Shown in pieces: positions 26,274 through 35,320 of a stretch of DNA of 64,000 nt. A program made the position numbers and the translations under genes. The number at the start of each line of letters is the position of its first letter. The first letter of the stretch is position 1. This stretch comes from UBA1672 sp050633285. GTDB lineage: Bacteria > Pseudomonadota > Alphaproteobacteria > Micavibrionales > Micavibrionaceae. A model generated the notes under the pieces. The model made no database searches. It saw nothing but the letters and a program-made list of their open reading frames with translations, and had not been told where the DNA came from. The stretch lies in the NCBI GenBank assembly GCA_050633285.1, contig JBOEGG010000007.1, positions 1-64,000 of the forward strand, in the 5' to 3' direction.

Positions 26274-27983
26274 ATGATACGACTACATAGTTGGAAAACA
26301 TTTATACACTTCGCCAAAGCTTACCCCAAGCGAGGGGTCATCATGATCGGAGCTCTTCTTATTGCAGGGTTGCTTGAAGGTATTGGCGTCATGGCACTTC
26401 TTCCACTTGTCTCAATAATGACAGAGCAGGAGAGTTCAAACGAAGGTGTTGTTTTTCAGATTATTCATACACTATTTAACACACTAGGTTTAACAGTAAC
26501 TATTGGGCCAATTCTAATTTTTATAACTGGCCTCATTATTCTGAAATCCATAATAACTATGTTTGCCATGGCGCAAGTAGCACATGCATCAGCACATGTT
26601 TGCACAGATTTAAGACTACAATATTTACAAAACCTATTCGCCGCCAAATGGAAACATTTTTGTGACTTACAAAGTGGCGCTAGTGCCAACGCAATAGGTA
26701 TTGAAGCTCAACGCTCTGCTTATTGTTTCATGCATAGCTGTTACGCTCTGTCATGGATGTTACAAGTTATCGTATATGGGGTAATTGCATTTCTTATCTC
26801 ATGGAAATTAACCATAGCAGCCGGTTTTGCCGGAGTGTTAATGGTTATTTCTTTAACATACTTGATAGGCACAGGAAGAAAAGCAGGTAACGAGCAAACC
26901 AAAGTGTTAGAGCAAGTGCTGGCAAGAATCACCGACACACTATTTGGTGTGAAACCTCTCAAAGCAATGGGGAAAGAGCAAAACCTGCTTTCCATGATAA
27001 AGGGAGATGTTCTCGCCCTGCGTTCTGCACAATTACGAATGGACGTGTCACGTCATGCCTTAAGAGTACTATCAGAACCTGTAATGGTTACATTTATGGC
27101 AATTGGAATATTTTTTATTTTAAAATATGGCAACCTTCCCATTTCAGAACTGCTGTTTTTAGCATTATTATTCTTGCGAATGGTAATGAAAATATCGGCT
27201 GTCCAAAGTGCTTATTTAGCAATGGTAACTAATGAAAGTGCGTTATGGTCACTTATTGATAAAATAAAAGAAGCTAAATCAATGGGAAGTACTCGTGTAG
27301 GTACTAAAGAACCAAGCTTGAATGACGGTATACTGATAAAGAATGTTACATTCTCTCATGGTACAAACTTAATTTTTGAAAACTTGAATTTAAAACTGCC
27401 CTCTAAAGGCCTACATGTATTGTGCGGACCTTCCGGAGAAGGGAAAACCACATTAATCGACCTTATAATTGGCTTAAACTTTCCTGATAATGGATCTGTA
27501 TTGATTGATGGGGTTGACCTAACAGATATAAACATCAAAGCATGGAGAGAGAGAACCGGGTATGTTCCGCAAGACGTCCTATTATTTCATGATACAATAG
27601 CCAACAACATACGGTTAAATGATCACAATATTTCTGATGACGAGATAATAGACGTACTAAAGGCGGTGGATGCATATGACTTTGTACAAAAAATGGACCA
27701 CGGAATAGACACTATCGTTGGTGAACGTGGTAACAAGATATCCGGCGGTCAACGACAACGTATAGCAATAGCGCGCGCCATCATAAATCAGCCATCCCTC
27801 CTGATCTTGGATGAGGCTACGAGTGCATTAGATAAACAAACAGAAAAAGATATTGTAAAAACACTAAAGCAGTTATCAGAATATATATTAATCGTTGCAA
27901 TATCTCACAACGTTGCTTCATTAGAACAAGCAGATACTATCACTAAGATAGAGAATGGTATCCTCGAACCAATAAAACAATAA
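26274..27983 (+). CDS. ABC exporter (fused membrane and ATPase domains), probable RiPP exporter
   Basis: A 569-residue half-transporter with ~6 membrane helices (residues 20-320) and an ATPase domain from ~350: Walker A GPSGEGKTT, Q-loop YVPQDVLLF, signature ISGGQRQRIAIARA, Walker B LLILDEATSALD, and switch His in ISHN. It has no N-terminal C39 peptidase domain, so it does not itself cleave a double-glycine leader. It lies between the dehydrogenase and the glycan genes on the same strand. Either cluster could own it. I favour RiPP export because of the nearer gap (180 versus ~380 bp) and the hairpin that follows. Confidence 0.85.
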   Translation: MIRLHSWKTFIHFAKAYPKRGVIMIGALLIAGLLEGIGVMALLPLVSIMTEQESSNEGVVFQIIHTLFNTLGLTVTIGPILIFITGLIILKSIITMFAMAQVAHASAHVCTDLRLQYLQNLFAAKWKHFCDLQSGASANAIGIEAQRSAYCFMHSCYALSWMLQVIVYGVIAFLISWKLTIAAGFAGVLMVISLTYLIGTGRKAGNEQTKVLEQVLARITDTLFGVKPLKAMGKEQNLLSMIKGDVLALRSAQLRMDVSRHALRVLSEPVMVTFMAIGIFFILKYGNLPISELLFLALLFLRMVMKISAVQSAYLAMVTNESALWSLIDKIKEAKSMGSTRVGTKEPSLNDGILIKNVTFSHGTNLIFENLNLKLPSKGLHVLCGPSGEGKTTLIDLIIGLNFPDNGSVLIDGVDLTDINIKAWRERTGYVPQDVLLFHDTIANNIRLNDHNISDDEIIDVLKAVDAYDFVQKMDHGIDTIVGERGNKISGGQRQRIAIARAIINQPSLLILDEATSALDKQTEKDIVKTLKQLSEYILIVAISHNVASLEQADTITKIENGILEPIKQ

Positions 27984-28361
27984 ACGGATTTTCTACTTTA
28001 GAATAATAAGCAGACCTTTACTGCCAGACATTATTCTTGTTTAAAGCTTTGAAGCTCACAGCTCTTTTTATAAGGGTAATTGATCCAGTTATTCCCGATA
28101 ACTTGGATGGTCATTCATCCTAATGAAAATTCATTTGCTTCATCTGCAACTCTACTCATTTAAACCCTTTTCTTAAGGGAATATAACTTAGGGATACCAA
28201 CTAAATATACATAATGAGCCAATGTAATTATATGTGAAGCTTAATAGTATAAGAAAAGCGAGTATAATAATTGTTCTCCTAAATTTTTAATAGACCTCTA
28301 TTTAATAATATGTGTTTATTATAAATAATTTTCAAATTGCTTTGGCCTAAAAGGATACAAA
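27984..28361. other. Gene-free AT-rich gap between TOMM and glycan loci
   Basis: About 380 bp with no credible reading frame. A hairpin with 8-nt arms AGAATAAT (28000-28007) and ATTATTCT (28030-28037) lies near the left end and could terminate the exporter transcript. The rest is AT-rich, and I see no clear promoter boxes; the promoter of the glycan cluster is presumably here. Confidence 0.4.
28000..28037 (+). terminator. Possible terminator after ABC exporter
   Basis: Eight-nt inverted repeat (AGAATAAT / ATTATTCT) with a 22-nt loop and a TGTTT run afterwards. The long loop makes it a weak candidate. Confidence 0.25.
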
Positions 28362-29093
28362 ATGAATAAGACACTACAACGCATCACTGGTAGAGAAAGA
28401 ATGCCGAGTATCAAAAGGTTTCTAGCACGCAAACAGCGCGAAAAGAGTATCATGAGCGCGCATGAAAATCATTTTAAGACTTACGAAAAAGACTATAGTG
28501 CTTTGAACGAATATGTACAAAATTTTCGCAACTCTGGTGGGCTAAAACACCAATATCAAGTATACAAATTATGGTGTTTACAAAACCTATTGGACACACA
28601 CAAACCCAAGTCTATTCTGGAGCTTGGTAGTGGCTCATCTACTTTGGTATTCTCAAATTATTCCAAGAAAAATAGTGCAAACCTATTAAGTGTTGATGAA
28701 AATGAAAAGTGGGCGAAAAACACATCTGATCTTGTTAAAAATGAGATTGCAAATGACTTAAACATTATCGTACACGAAAAAATGTGCTTACCTGCAAGAA
28801 CTCCTCCTGAAATCAAATATAACGCGATTTTAGAAGGCAAATTTGATTTTGTATTTATTGATGGCCCATCACTACAAATTGGGAAAACCAAGTTATCGGA
28901 CGCTGTAAACTCAAACGTATTTGATTTAGAAGAGAAACCTGATGTCATAGTAATTGATGTCAGAAAAGCAACGGCACTGGAACTTTCAAAAAGATATTCC
29001 GAGTTTTACGATGTCTATTTATCTGACTTATTTACCGAAAAGCCAGTATCAGATGACTATGCTTATTTTTCAGTATTCATTAAAAAACAATAA
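28362..29093 (+). CDS. SAM-dependent methyltransferase-like protein
   Basis: A 243-residue soluble protein with a class I methyltransferase-like fold. Motif I is SILELGSGSSTLVF, motif II ends in SVDENEKW (acidic residue binding ribose), and FDFVFIDGPS looks like the strand 4 acidic motif. It resembles sugar O-methyltransferase-like proteins found in surface polysaccharide clusters. The catalytic residue and acceptor are not evident. First gene of the plus-strand glycan group. It is followed by the sugar epimerase after ~58 bp. Confidence 0.6.
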   Translation: MNKTLQRITGRERMPSIKRFLARKQREKSIMSAHENHFKTYEKDYSALNEYVQNFRNSGGLKHQYQVYKLWCLQNLLDTHKPKSILELGSGSSTLVFSNYSKKNSANLLSVDENEKWAKNTSDLVKNEIANDLNIIVHEKMCLPARTPPEIKYNAILEGKFDFVFIDGPSLQIGKTKLSDAVNSNVFDLEEKPDVIVIDVRKATALELSKRYSEFYDVYLSDLFTEKPVSDDYAYFSVFIKKQ

Positions 29094-29151
29094 AAACTAT
29101 ATTAATGACAAATTGTGGCCTATATAAACGTGATACACATAAGGAGTATAC

Positions 29152-30141
29152 ATGTCTAAACCTATACTAGTTACAGGAGCTGCGGGCTTCATAGGATTTC
29201 ATACGTCACTTAGATTACTGAACTCAGGTAAATGTGTTGTAGGTATAGACAATCTCAATGACTATTATGATGTAACGCTAAAGCAGGCAAGGCTTAAAGA
29301 GCTGGAAAAGTTTGATAATTTTACATTTGTTAAAATGGATATAGCAGACAACTCTGCGATGCAAAATTTATGGGAAAATAAAGGGCCTTTTACACGCGTA
29401 ATACATCTCGCAGCGCAAGCGGGTGTTAGATACTCTCTTGAGAACCCCCATGCATACATAAACAGCAATATAATCGGACATCTTAATATTATAGAAAGTT
29501 GCCGCCATACAAAAGATTTTGAGCACTTAGTATATGCGAGCTCATCATCCGTTTATGGGGGAAATAAAAAAAGTCCATTTTCTGTTAAGGATCGTGTAGA
29601 CAACCCTGTTTCTCTATATGCAGCTACTAAAAAAAGCGACGAGCTTATGAGCCATGCATATAGTCACTTATTCAACATTCCCCAAACAGGACTAAGGTTT
29701 TTCACCGTCTACGGCCCATGGGGAAGGCCTGACATGGCTTTGTTCATATTCACAAAAGCAATTTGCGAAAATAAACCTCTCCCTGTTTTTAATAATGGAG
29801 ATATGAAACGTGACTTCACTTACATTGACGACATTGTATCCGGGATTATAGGGGTTTTAGAAGTACCACCTAATAAAGATAATGGCGAGGCTCCATCACG
29901 TGTTCTAAACATAGGTAATAATAATTCGGAAGATTTAATGGACTTTGTAAGATTGATAGAAAAAGAATTAGGTCAGAAATCTGAGATAGACTTTCAACCA
30001 ATACAAGCCGGAGATGTTCGCGAAACATGTGCTGATATTACGGAAACAACCGCTATAACAGGGTATCAGCCTACGACTAACATTACAGAAGGAATTCCAA
30101 AGTTCATTAAATGGTATAAGGAATACTACCTTAATAACTAG
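29152..30141 (+). CDS. NAD-dependent UDP-sugar 4-epimerase (UDP-glucuronate 4-epimerase-like)
   Basis: A 329-residue short-chain dehydrogenase-type sugar epimerase. N-terminal NAD motif is VTGAAGFIGFHTSLRLL, followed by GIDNLNDYYDVTLKQARL, a signature typical of UDP-glucuronate 4-epimerases (LpsL/CapI group). The catalytic YxxxK is YAATK, with the preceding SSS in YASSSSVYGG, and the substrate segment RFFTVYGPWGRPDMAL. It would interconvert UDP-glucuronate and UDP-galacturonate to feed the surface glycan. ATG 29152 has AAGGAG upstream. Confidence 0.9.
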   Translation: MSKPILVTGAAGFIGFHTSLRLLNSGKCVVGIDNLNDYYDVTLKQARLKELEKFDNFTFVKMDIADNSAMQNLWENKGPFTRVIHLAAQAGVRYSLENPHAYINSNIIGHLNIIESCRHTKDFEHLVYASSSSVYGGNKKSPFSVKDRVDNPVSLYAATKKSDELMSHAYSHLFNIPQTGLRFFTVYGPWGRPDMALFIFTKAICENKPLPVFNNGDMKRDFTYIDDIVSGIIGVLEVPPNKDNGEAPSRVLNIGNNNSEDLMDFVRLIEKELGQKSEIDFQPIQAGDVRETCADITETTAITGYQPTTNITEGIPKFIKWYKEYYLNN

Positions 30142-30151
30142 GTAATGATAC

Positions 30152-31261
30152 ATGATGAATCAGCCTCTAAAAACTGTATTTATATTGCCAGTATTAACTG
30201 CTGGTGGGGCGGAACGCGTTATCATTACATTGCTAAATAATATTAACACTGAGCGTTATAATCCACATTTGATTATTATTAAGGATGGAAAGCAAGCTAA
30301 AGGGTGGCTTAACAATAAAATTCCAACTTACTTTTTAAAACAAAGTAATTTAGTTTTTGGTTACCTAAAGCTCTTAAGGACTATAAAGAAGATAAACCCG
30401 GATACCATCGTTACAACGATGACGCACTCAAACGCAATAACCCTATGTTTAAAGTTATTTTGCCCTTCAACGAAATTCATAATTCGTGAATCTTCCTTAC
30501 CTTCTGTACTTGTTACAAACTATGGGTGGAAAGGGGTTGTTGCGAAATGTATATACAAATACCTTTACCCAAAAGCAGATCTGGTATTAAGCCCGAGCAA
30601 ACAGATAGTTAATGAGTTTGAGAAAGTCATAAAAGTAAAAACTGACAATCATAGAGTTCTGCTTAATCCGGTTAATCAGGACTTAATAAACGATGTATTG
30701 GACAAACAAGAATATACAAAAGGGAAAAGCCAAACCATAAAATTTGTTTGTGTAGGAAGACTAAGCCATGAAAAGGGATATGATTTACTAATAGGCGCCC
30801 TTAAGGACTTTAAAATGCCACCGCCCTATGATTGGTGTCTAGACATCATTGGTGACGGAAATGAAAAGTCAAACTTACAAAACCTTATTCACAAGCTTGG
30901 CTTAGATAACAAAATCAGCTTAAGGGGCTATATAAGCTCTCCATGGAGTTATATGAGACAATCAGATACACTTCTGCTTCCCTCAAGATGGGAAGGCTTG
31001 CCTAACGTTGTCTTAGAGTCCTTAGCATGTGGTACCCCTGTTATTACAATTAATACCGCCGGTAGCGTCAGAGAAATACAATCATATTGCAAGAAATCAA
31101 ACGATATTTATATAGCAGATAATATAAGCGAGTTTGTATTGAAAATGAAAAATACAGCCCCCAAGGATAGAGACCCCCCATCCTTGTTACCAGAAAACTA
31201 CAAAATAGACACAGTTACATCAGAGTTTGAATCTATTCTGGATGATTTACAAAGCGATTAA
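30152..31261 (+). CDS. Glycosyltransferase, family 4
   Basis: A 369-residue GT-B fold enzyme. The N-terminal acceptor half opens with VFILPVLTAGGAERVII, typical of GT4 enzymes, and the C-terminal nucleotide-sugar half holds VGRLSHEKGYDLLI and PSRWEGLPNVVLESLACGTPVI, with the E-x7-E motif. It would transfer a sugar to the growing surface glycan or lipid carrier. The sugar is not predictable. Convergent with the methyltransferase gene that starts at 32042 on the minus strand (4-nt gap at the stops). Confidence 0.9.
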   Translation: MMNQPLKTVFILPVLTAGGAERVIITLLNNINTERYNPHLIIIKDGKQAKGWLNNKIPTYFLKQSNLVFGYLKLLRTIKKINPDTIVTTMTHSNAITLCLKLFCPSTKFIIRESSLPSVLVTNYGWKGVVAKCIYKYLYPKADLVLSPSKQIVNEFEKVIKVKTDNHRVLLNPVNQDLINDVLDKQEYTKGKSQTIKFVCVGRLSHEKGYDLLIGALKDFKMPPPYDWCLDIIGDGNEKSNLQNLIHKLGLDNKISLRGYISSPWSYMRQSDTLLLPSRWEGLPNVVLESLACGTPVITINTAGSVREIQSYCKKSNDIYIADNISEFVLKMKNTAPKDRDPPSLLPENYKIDTVTSEFESILDDLQSD

Positions 31262-31265
31262 TGAT

Positions 31266-32042
31266 CTAACCTTTTACTAGCAGAACGCGCGCGCCCCTCA
31301 TGTGGCATATGATCGGGAACAAAAAACGCCCTATAAGTCTTTTACCAAGGGGTGCTAAAAAAGATAGGCGATTATGCTTGGAAAACCTATAGATCATATG
31401 ATCACATGCAAGGCTTTCAGGGTTTTTATCGAACGTTACTTTCCACCGTTCATTAATGTCTTTCATAGTTCTATAGAAACAATAATCATGAAGGTAATTT
31501 GAATAGTGTTCAGACCATTCATTCGCTGTCATACCATCTGATTTTTTACCCAAGCCTAAATGCTTCATAACTTTTAAATACAAACGCATCGCCTTAGATT
31601 TAGCAGGAAACCAATGCACGAAATACAAGTTTACATGACCTTCCCACCAAGTATCACGTGTTGGAAACAACGCTAAGAAAATTCCACCTGGTTTTAGTAC
31701 GCGTTTAATCTCTGACATAGGCATTGTAATGTCAGGGATATGTTCAAAGACCATGTTCGTGCATACAGCATCAAAATGATTGTCAGGATATGGCAAAATA
31801 TCATCTTTTATCTGCATGATCCTTTGATCAAGAACATTGTTACTCTGCATTTCCTTCTTGTAATGATCAGATCTATTTCTTGGGTATGGATCGGCTCCAT
31901 AGAAATCTAGTCCAGCCTCGACCCCTTTTTCAACAATATGGCCGGCGCCACATCCAAAATCCAGAAACACAAGATTTTCATCTTGCGCATTTGGCAAATT
32001 GCGCTGCAATGTATCAATTATATAATCATAATGAATAGACAT
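31266..32042 (-). CDS. Class I SAM-dependent methyltransferase
   Basis: A 258-residue methyltransferase. Motif I is FLDFGCGAGHIVEKG, the post-I acidic residue sits in FYGADPYPRN, motif II is FDAVCTNMVFEHI and motif III follows in EIKRVLKPGGIFLALFPT. It belongs to the broad Methyltransf_11 type. It is the only gene on the minus strand in an otherwise plus-strand glycan cluster, tail to tail with a glycosyltransferase and head to head with neuB. The acceptor is unknown; sugar methylation is plausible from context. Confidence 0.85.
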   Translation of the reverse strand: MSIHYDYIIDTLQRNLPNAQDENLVFLDFGCGAGHIVEKGVEAGLDFYGADPYPRNRSDHYKKEMQSNNVLDQRIMQIKDDILPYPDNHFDAVCTNMVFEHIPDITMPMSEIKRVLKPGGIFLALFPTRDTWWEGHVNLYFVHWFPAKSKAMRLYLKVMKHLGLGKKSDGMTANEWSEHYSNYLHDYCFYRTMKDINERWKVTFDKNPESLACDHMIYRFSKHNRLSFLAPLGKRLIGRFLFPIICHMRGARVLLVKG

Positions 32043-32221
32043 CTTATAATCCCATACGTTTCATAAATAAGCGTTTGATATATAACACTGCATCAGTCGA
32101 AATCAATCAAAACAAGTTTTCACCTAGTTTAATACACTTAATCACGTTTTTAGTTTGAACTGGAAAAATAATAGATTAGATTGTGCATTAATCAACATAT
32201 GAGTGCCTTAGGAGATTTCTA

Positions 32222-33256
32222 ATCAAAATATCAAATACTGAAATCAATGATAATCAATGTTTTATAATCGCCGAAATAGCGCAAGCACACGATGGATCCT
32301 TAGGCGCTGTGCACGCTTATATCGATGCCATTTCAGAGACTGGCGCAAATGCTATAAAATTCCAAACTCATATTGCTAAAGCTGAATCAACCAAAGATGA
32401 GAAATTCCGTATTCCGATGAGTGGCCAAGACGCAACTCGCTACGACTATTGGAAACGTATGGAGTTTACAAACGATCAATGGATAGAGATCGTAAAACAC
32501 ACAAAAGAAAAAGGATTAATATTCCTAAGTTCTGCATTTTCAATTGAAGCAGTAGAACTGCTTCATGCGTTGGATATGCCGGCGTGGAAAGTAGGGTCAG
32601 GAGAGTTTCGATCTCAAGAATTATTAATGGCCATGACAAAGACCAAAAAACCAATATTATTTAGCACGGGAATGAGTACATATAGCGAAGTTGATGATGC
32701 TGTTGATTTTTTTCAAAAACACAACGTTGATTTTGGGCTTTTTCAATGTACGAGCAAGTATCCTACGCCGATTAATCAAGTTGGCCTCAATGTCATACAT
32801 GAATACAAAGAAGAATATAAATGTCCTGTCGGTTTATCAGACCATACAGGTAGCATTCATCCCGCATTAGCCGCAATTTCACAGGGGGCTGATATGCTAG
32901 AACTTCACGTTACATTTGATAAACGCATGTATGGTCCGGATACCATTGCGTCCGTCACGGTTGATGATTTAAAACTCATTTGCGACCACAAATCACACTT
33001 ATATGAAATGATAAGTTCACCAGTTGATAAAAATGTAATGGCGGCTGAGCTAGAACAAGTAAGATCCTTATTCACAAAAAGCATAGCTCTTCGCGAACCG
33101 TATCCAACGGGAACAATCATAGAAGAACACATGATTGTTCCGAAGAAACCCGGCACAGGAATCCCTTATTCACAAAAAGAAGAAATTGTTGGTATGGCAT
33201 TAAAAAAAGATACAGCGGAAGATCGCCTTTTATCATGGGAGGATCTTAATACATGA
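32222..33256 (+). CDS. neuB: N-acetylneuraminate/legionaminate synthase-like (NeuB); non-standard start
   Basis: Condenses phosphoenolpyruvate with an N-acylated hexosamine to give a nonulosonic acid. FIIAEIAQAHDGS (NHNGD-like motif), AIKFQTH, the KVGSGEF turn, ILFSTGM, TSKYPTP, GLSDHTGS and LELHVTFDK are NeuB landmarks; the C-terminal lobe is short. Translation homology requires reading from about 32222, yet no ATG/GTG/TTG/CTG lies between a stop at 32189 and a GTG at 32309. AGGAG at 32210-32214 is 7 nt before ATC 32222, which gives a 344-residue protein. Starting at GTG 32309 would delete the conserved N-terminus. The neuC ATG overlaps the stop (ATGA). Confidence 0.88.
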   Translation: MKISNTEINDNQCFIIAEIAQAHDGSLGAVHAYIDAISETGANAIKFQTHIAKAESTKDEKFRIPMSGQDATRYDYWKRMEFTNDQWIEIVKHTKEKGLIFLSSAFSIEAVELLHALDMPAWKVGSGEFRSQELLMAMTKTKKPILFSTGMSTYSEVDDAVDFFQKHNVDFGLFQCTSKYPTPINQVGLNVIHEYKEEYKCPVGLSDHTGSIHPALAAISQGADMLELHVTFDKRMYGPDTIASVTVDDLKLICDHKSHLYEMISSPVDKNVMAAELEQVRSLFTKSIALREPYPTGTIIEEHMIVPKKPGTGIPYSQKEEIVGMALKKDTAEDRLLSWEDLNT

Positions 33257-34413
33257 GTAAGAGAAAAATATGCGTTGTCCTTACGGCGAGAACAAGTTAC
33301 GCGAAAATAAAATCTATCCTAAAATCAATAAAAAATAACGAAAATTTAGAGCTACAGGTCGTGTGTGCGGCTTCTGCCGTTTTAGATCAATATGGCGCGA
33401 CAGACAAAATGGTTGAGCAAGACGGCTTTCATGTTAATGAACGAATCTACATGATCCTTGAAGGAGAAACACTTCTTACATCAGCTAAGGCAACAGGGAT
33501 GGGTATTGTTGAATTTTCAGGTGCTTTCGACAGGTTAAAACCCGACGCGGTTCTTGTTATGGCGGATCGTTTTGAAATAATGTCTGCTGCGATATCAGCC
33601 ACATACCTCAACATTCCCCTTATCCACGTTCAAGGCGGTGAGGTTTCAGGAAATATTGATGAAAAGGTACGACACGCTGTAACAAAGTTGGCAGATATAC
33701 ACTTTCCCGCGACGGAAAAATCGGCACAAAACATCATAAAAATGGGTGAAAACCCAGATACTGTTTTTTGCTCAGGATGCCCGTCTATTGATTTGGCACA
33801 AGATGTTTTGAACCACCCGGACCTAGATTTTGACGTATACAAGAAATACGGTGGAGTAGGCGCATTTCCTGATTTATCAGACGAATATTATATCGTTATG
33901 CAACACCCGGTTACAACAGAGTACCAAAGTGGGCGAGAGCAAATAAACTCTACACTTGAGGCTGTAAATAAACTCCAAAAACCTGCTTTAATTTTCTGGC
34001 CTAACCCGGACGCAGGGGGAAGCTCAGTATCTAAAGGAATTAGAGCATTTCGAGAAAATATAAAACCCGAATATATGCATTTCATAAAGAACATGGAGCC
34101 TCAGGACTTTATGCGCGTTTTAAACAAATCAAACGGTATTATTGGAAACTCTAGCGTAGCAATAAGGGAAGCATCATTCTTAGGAGTGCCTGCAATTAAC
34201 ATTGGATCAAGACAAAATGCGCGTGAACGTGGCGCAAACGTAGTTGATGTCACTTATGATACAGACATCATATATAATACTATTCTGGATCATTTCCAGT
34301 CCAAAAAGCCGCAGTTATCATTATATGGTGACGGAAAAGCCGGAAAAACAATTGCCGACACCTTATCAAAAATAGAATTGAACTATAAAAAGACGCTTCA
34401 TTACAGCGCATAA
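33253..34413 (+). CDS. neuC: Hydrolysing UDP-N-acetylglucosamine 2-epimerase (NeuC/LegG type)
   Basis: Releases UDP and gives an N-acetylmannosamine-type sugar for NeuB. The 386-residue protein begins KICVVLTARTSYAKIK, and holds VMADRFEIMSAA, HVQGGEVSGNIDEKVRHA, FCSGCPSIDL, and the C-terminal GNSSVAIREASFLGVPAINIGSRQ nucleotide-binding region. These are GT-B-type features of the family. It overlaps neuB by 4 nt. Presence with neuB and neuA implies a sialic, legionaminic or related acid; which one cannot be read because amino- and acetyltransferases for the C7-diamino sugars are not in the window. Confidence 0.92.
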   Translation: MSKRKICVVLTARTSYAKIKSILKSIKNNENLELQVVCAASAVLDQYGATDKMVEQDGFHVNERIYMILEGETLLTSAKATGMGIVEFSGAFDRLKPDAVLVMADRFEIMSAAISATYLNIPLIHVQGGEVSGNIDEKVRHAVTKLADIHFPATEKSAQNIIKMGENPDTVFCSGCPSIDLAQDVLNHPDLDFDVYKKYGGVGAFPDLSDEYYIVMQHPVTTEYQSGREQINSTLEAVNKLQKPALIFWPNPDAGGSSVSKGIRAFRENIKPEYMHFIKNMEPQDFMRVLNKSNGIIGNSSVAIREASFLGVPAINIGSRQNARERGANVVDVTYDTDIIYNTILDHFQSKKPQLSLYGDGKAGKTIADTLSKIELNYKKTLHYSA

Positions 34414-34428
34414 ACCAAGGATATTACA

Positions 34429-35316
34429 ATGAACACAGTACAACAGCCTGAATCATCTGGAAGCGTCGGAGAATTTGACCAAAATTGGCAAGAACGCAAA
34501 GAAACAAAGTATAATCACTGGGTTAAGGGTTCTCCACAAAATCAAATTCAACTAGCATTTCGGTCGCATTGGGTTTTATTTAAAAAAATTCTGGAAAATC
34601 GTCCTATGCAGAATTGTCTTGAAGTCGGTTGTGGTAGGGGAAGTCTATCTAGCTATTTCGTAGACCACGGTGTTGAGTGTACTTTACTAGATACATCACA
34701 AAGCATCTTAGAAACAGCAGAGCAAGTTTTTAAAACGCACGGGCATACAGCAACCTTTGTTGAGGCTAATGCACTGGAAATGCCGTTTGATGATAATAGC
34801 TTCGATGTTGTCACAAGTATAGGTCTGTTAGAGCATTTTGAAGATGTAAAATCACCAATAATGGAACAAATCAGAGTTTTAAAACCCGGGGGAACGTTCC
34901 TAGGATATATCGTACCGGAGCGCCCTGATAATGTTCAAAAAAATTATAATTGGGTAAACTCTATTTTGAAATTTTTCTCGAAAAATTTTGTTAGTCAAAA
35001 AAATGCACCGCCACCAAAAACAGATATTTTCAGGTCAGATTTTGGTTCTGAACGATACGTCCCTCTACTTGATGGATTAGGTGTAACAGACATTGAAGTA
35101 GCTGGAATGTATCCTTTACCTATGGTTTCTCACTCCCCTGAATTTCCATTCTCGTTACTGCCCAAACCGCTAGAATGGTGTTTAACACGCATATTCATCT
35201 TTACACTATGGGCTAGAAGCAAATTATATAAAAATACTTTATACAAGGGAAACCCTTGGACTTGTAAAGAAAGCTTTGGTCAGGCCTTTTTGCTAACGTT
35301 TAGAAAAGCGGAATAG
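34429..35316 (+). CDS. SAM-dependent methyltransferase
   Basis: A 295-residue class I methyltransferase. SAM site LEVGCGRGSLSSYF, acidic residue in CTLLDTS, motif II FDVVTSIGLLEHF and motif III IRVLKPGGTFLGYIVPE. It sits between neuC and neuA, 5 nt before neuA, suggesting a role in modifying the nonulosonic acid or its precursor, perhaps by O-methylation. That is inferred from position only. Confidence 0.85.
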   Translation: MNTVQQPESSGSVGEFDQNWQERKETKYNHWVKGSPQNQIQLAFRSHWVLFKKILENRPMQNCLEVGCGRGSLSSYFVDHGVECTLLDTSQSILETAEQVFKTHGHTATFVEANALEMPFDDNSFDVVTSIGLLEHFEDVKSPIMEQIRVLKPGGTFLGYIVPERPDNVQKNYNWVNSILKFFSKNFVSQKNAPPPKTDIFRSDFGSERYVPLLDGLGVTDIEVAGMYPLPMVSHSPEFPFSLLPKPLEWCLTRIFIFTLWARSKLYKNTLYKGNPWTCKESFGQAFLLTFRKAE

Positions 35317-35320
35317 AGCT

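Noticed and set aside
32309..33256. neuB starting at GTG 32309
   Set aside because: Would remove the conserved FIIAEI/NHNGD-like N-terminus; no ribosome site at proper distance.
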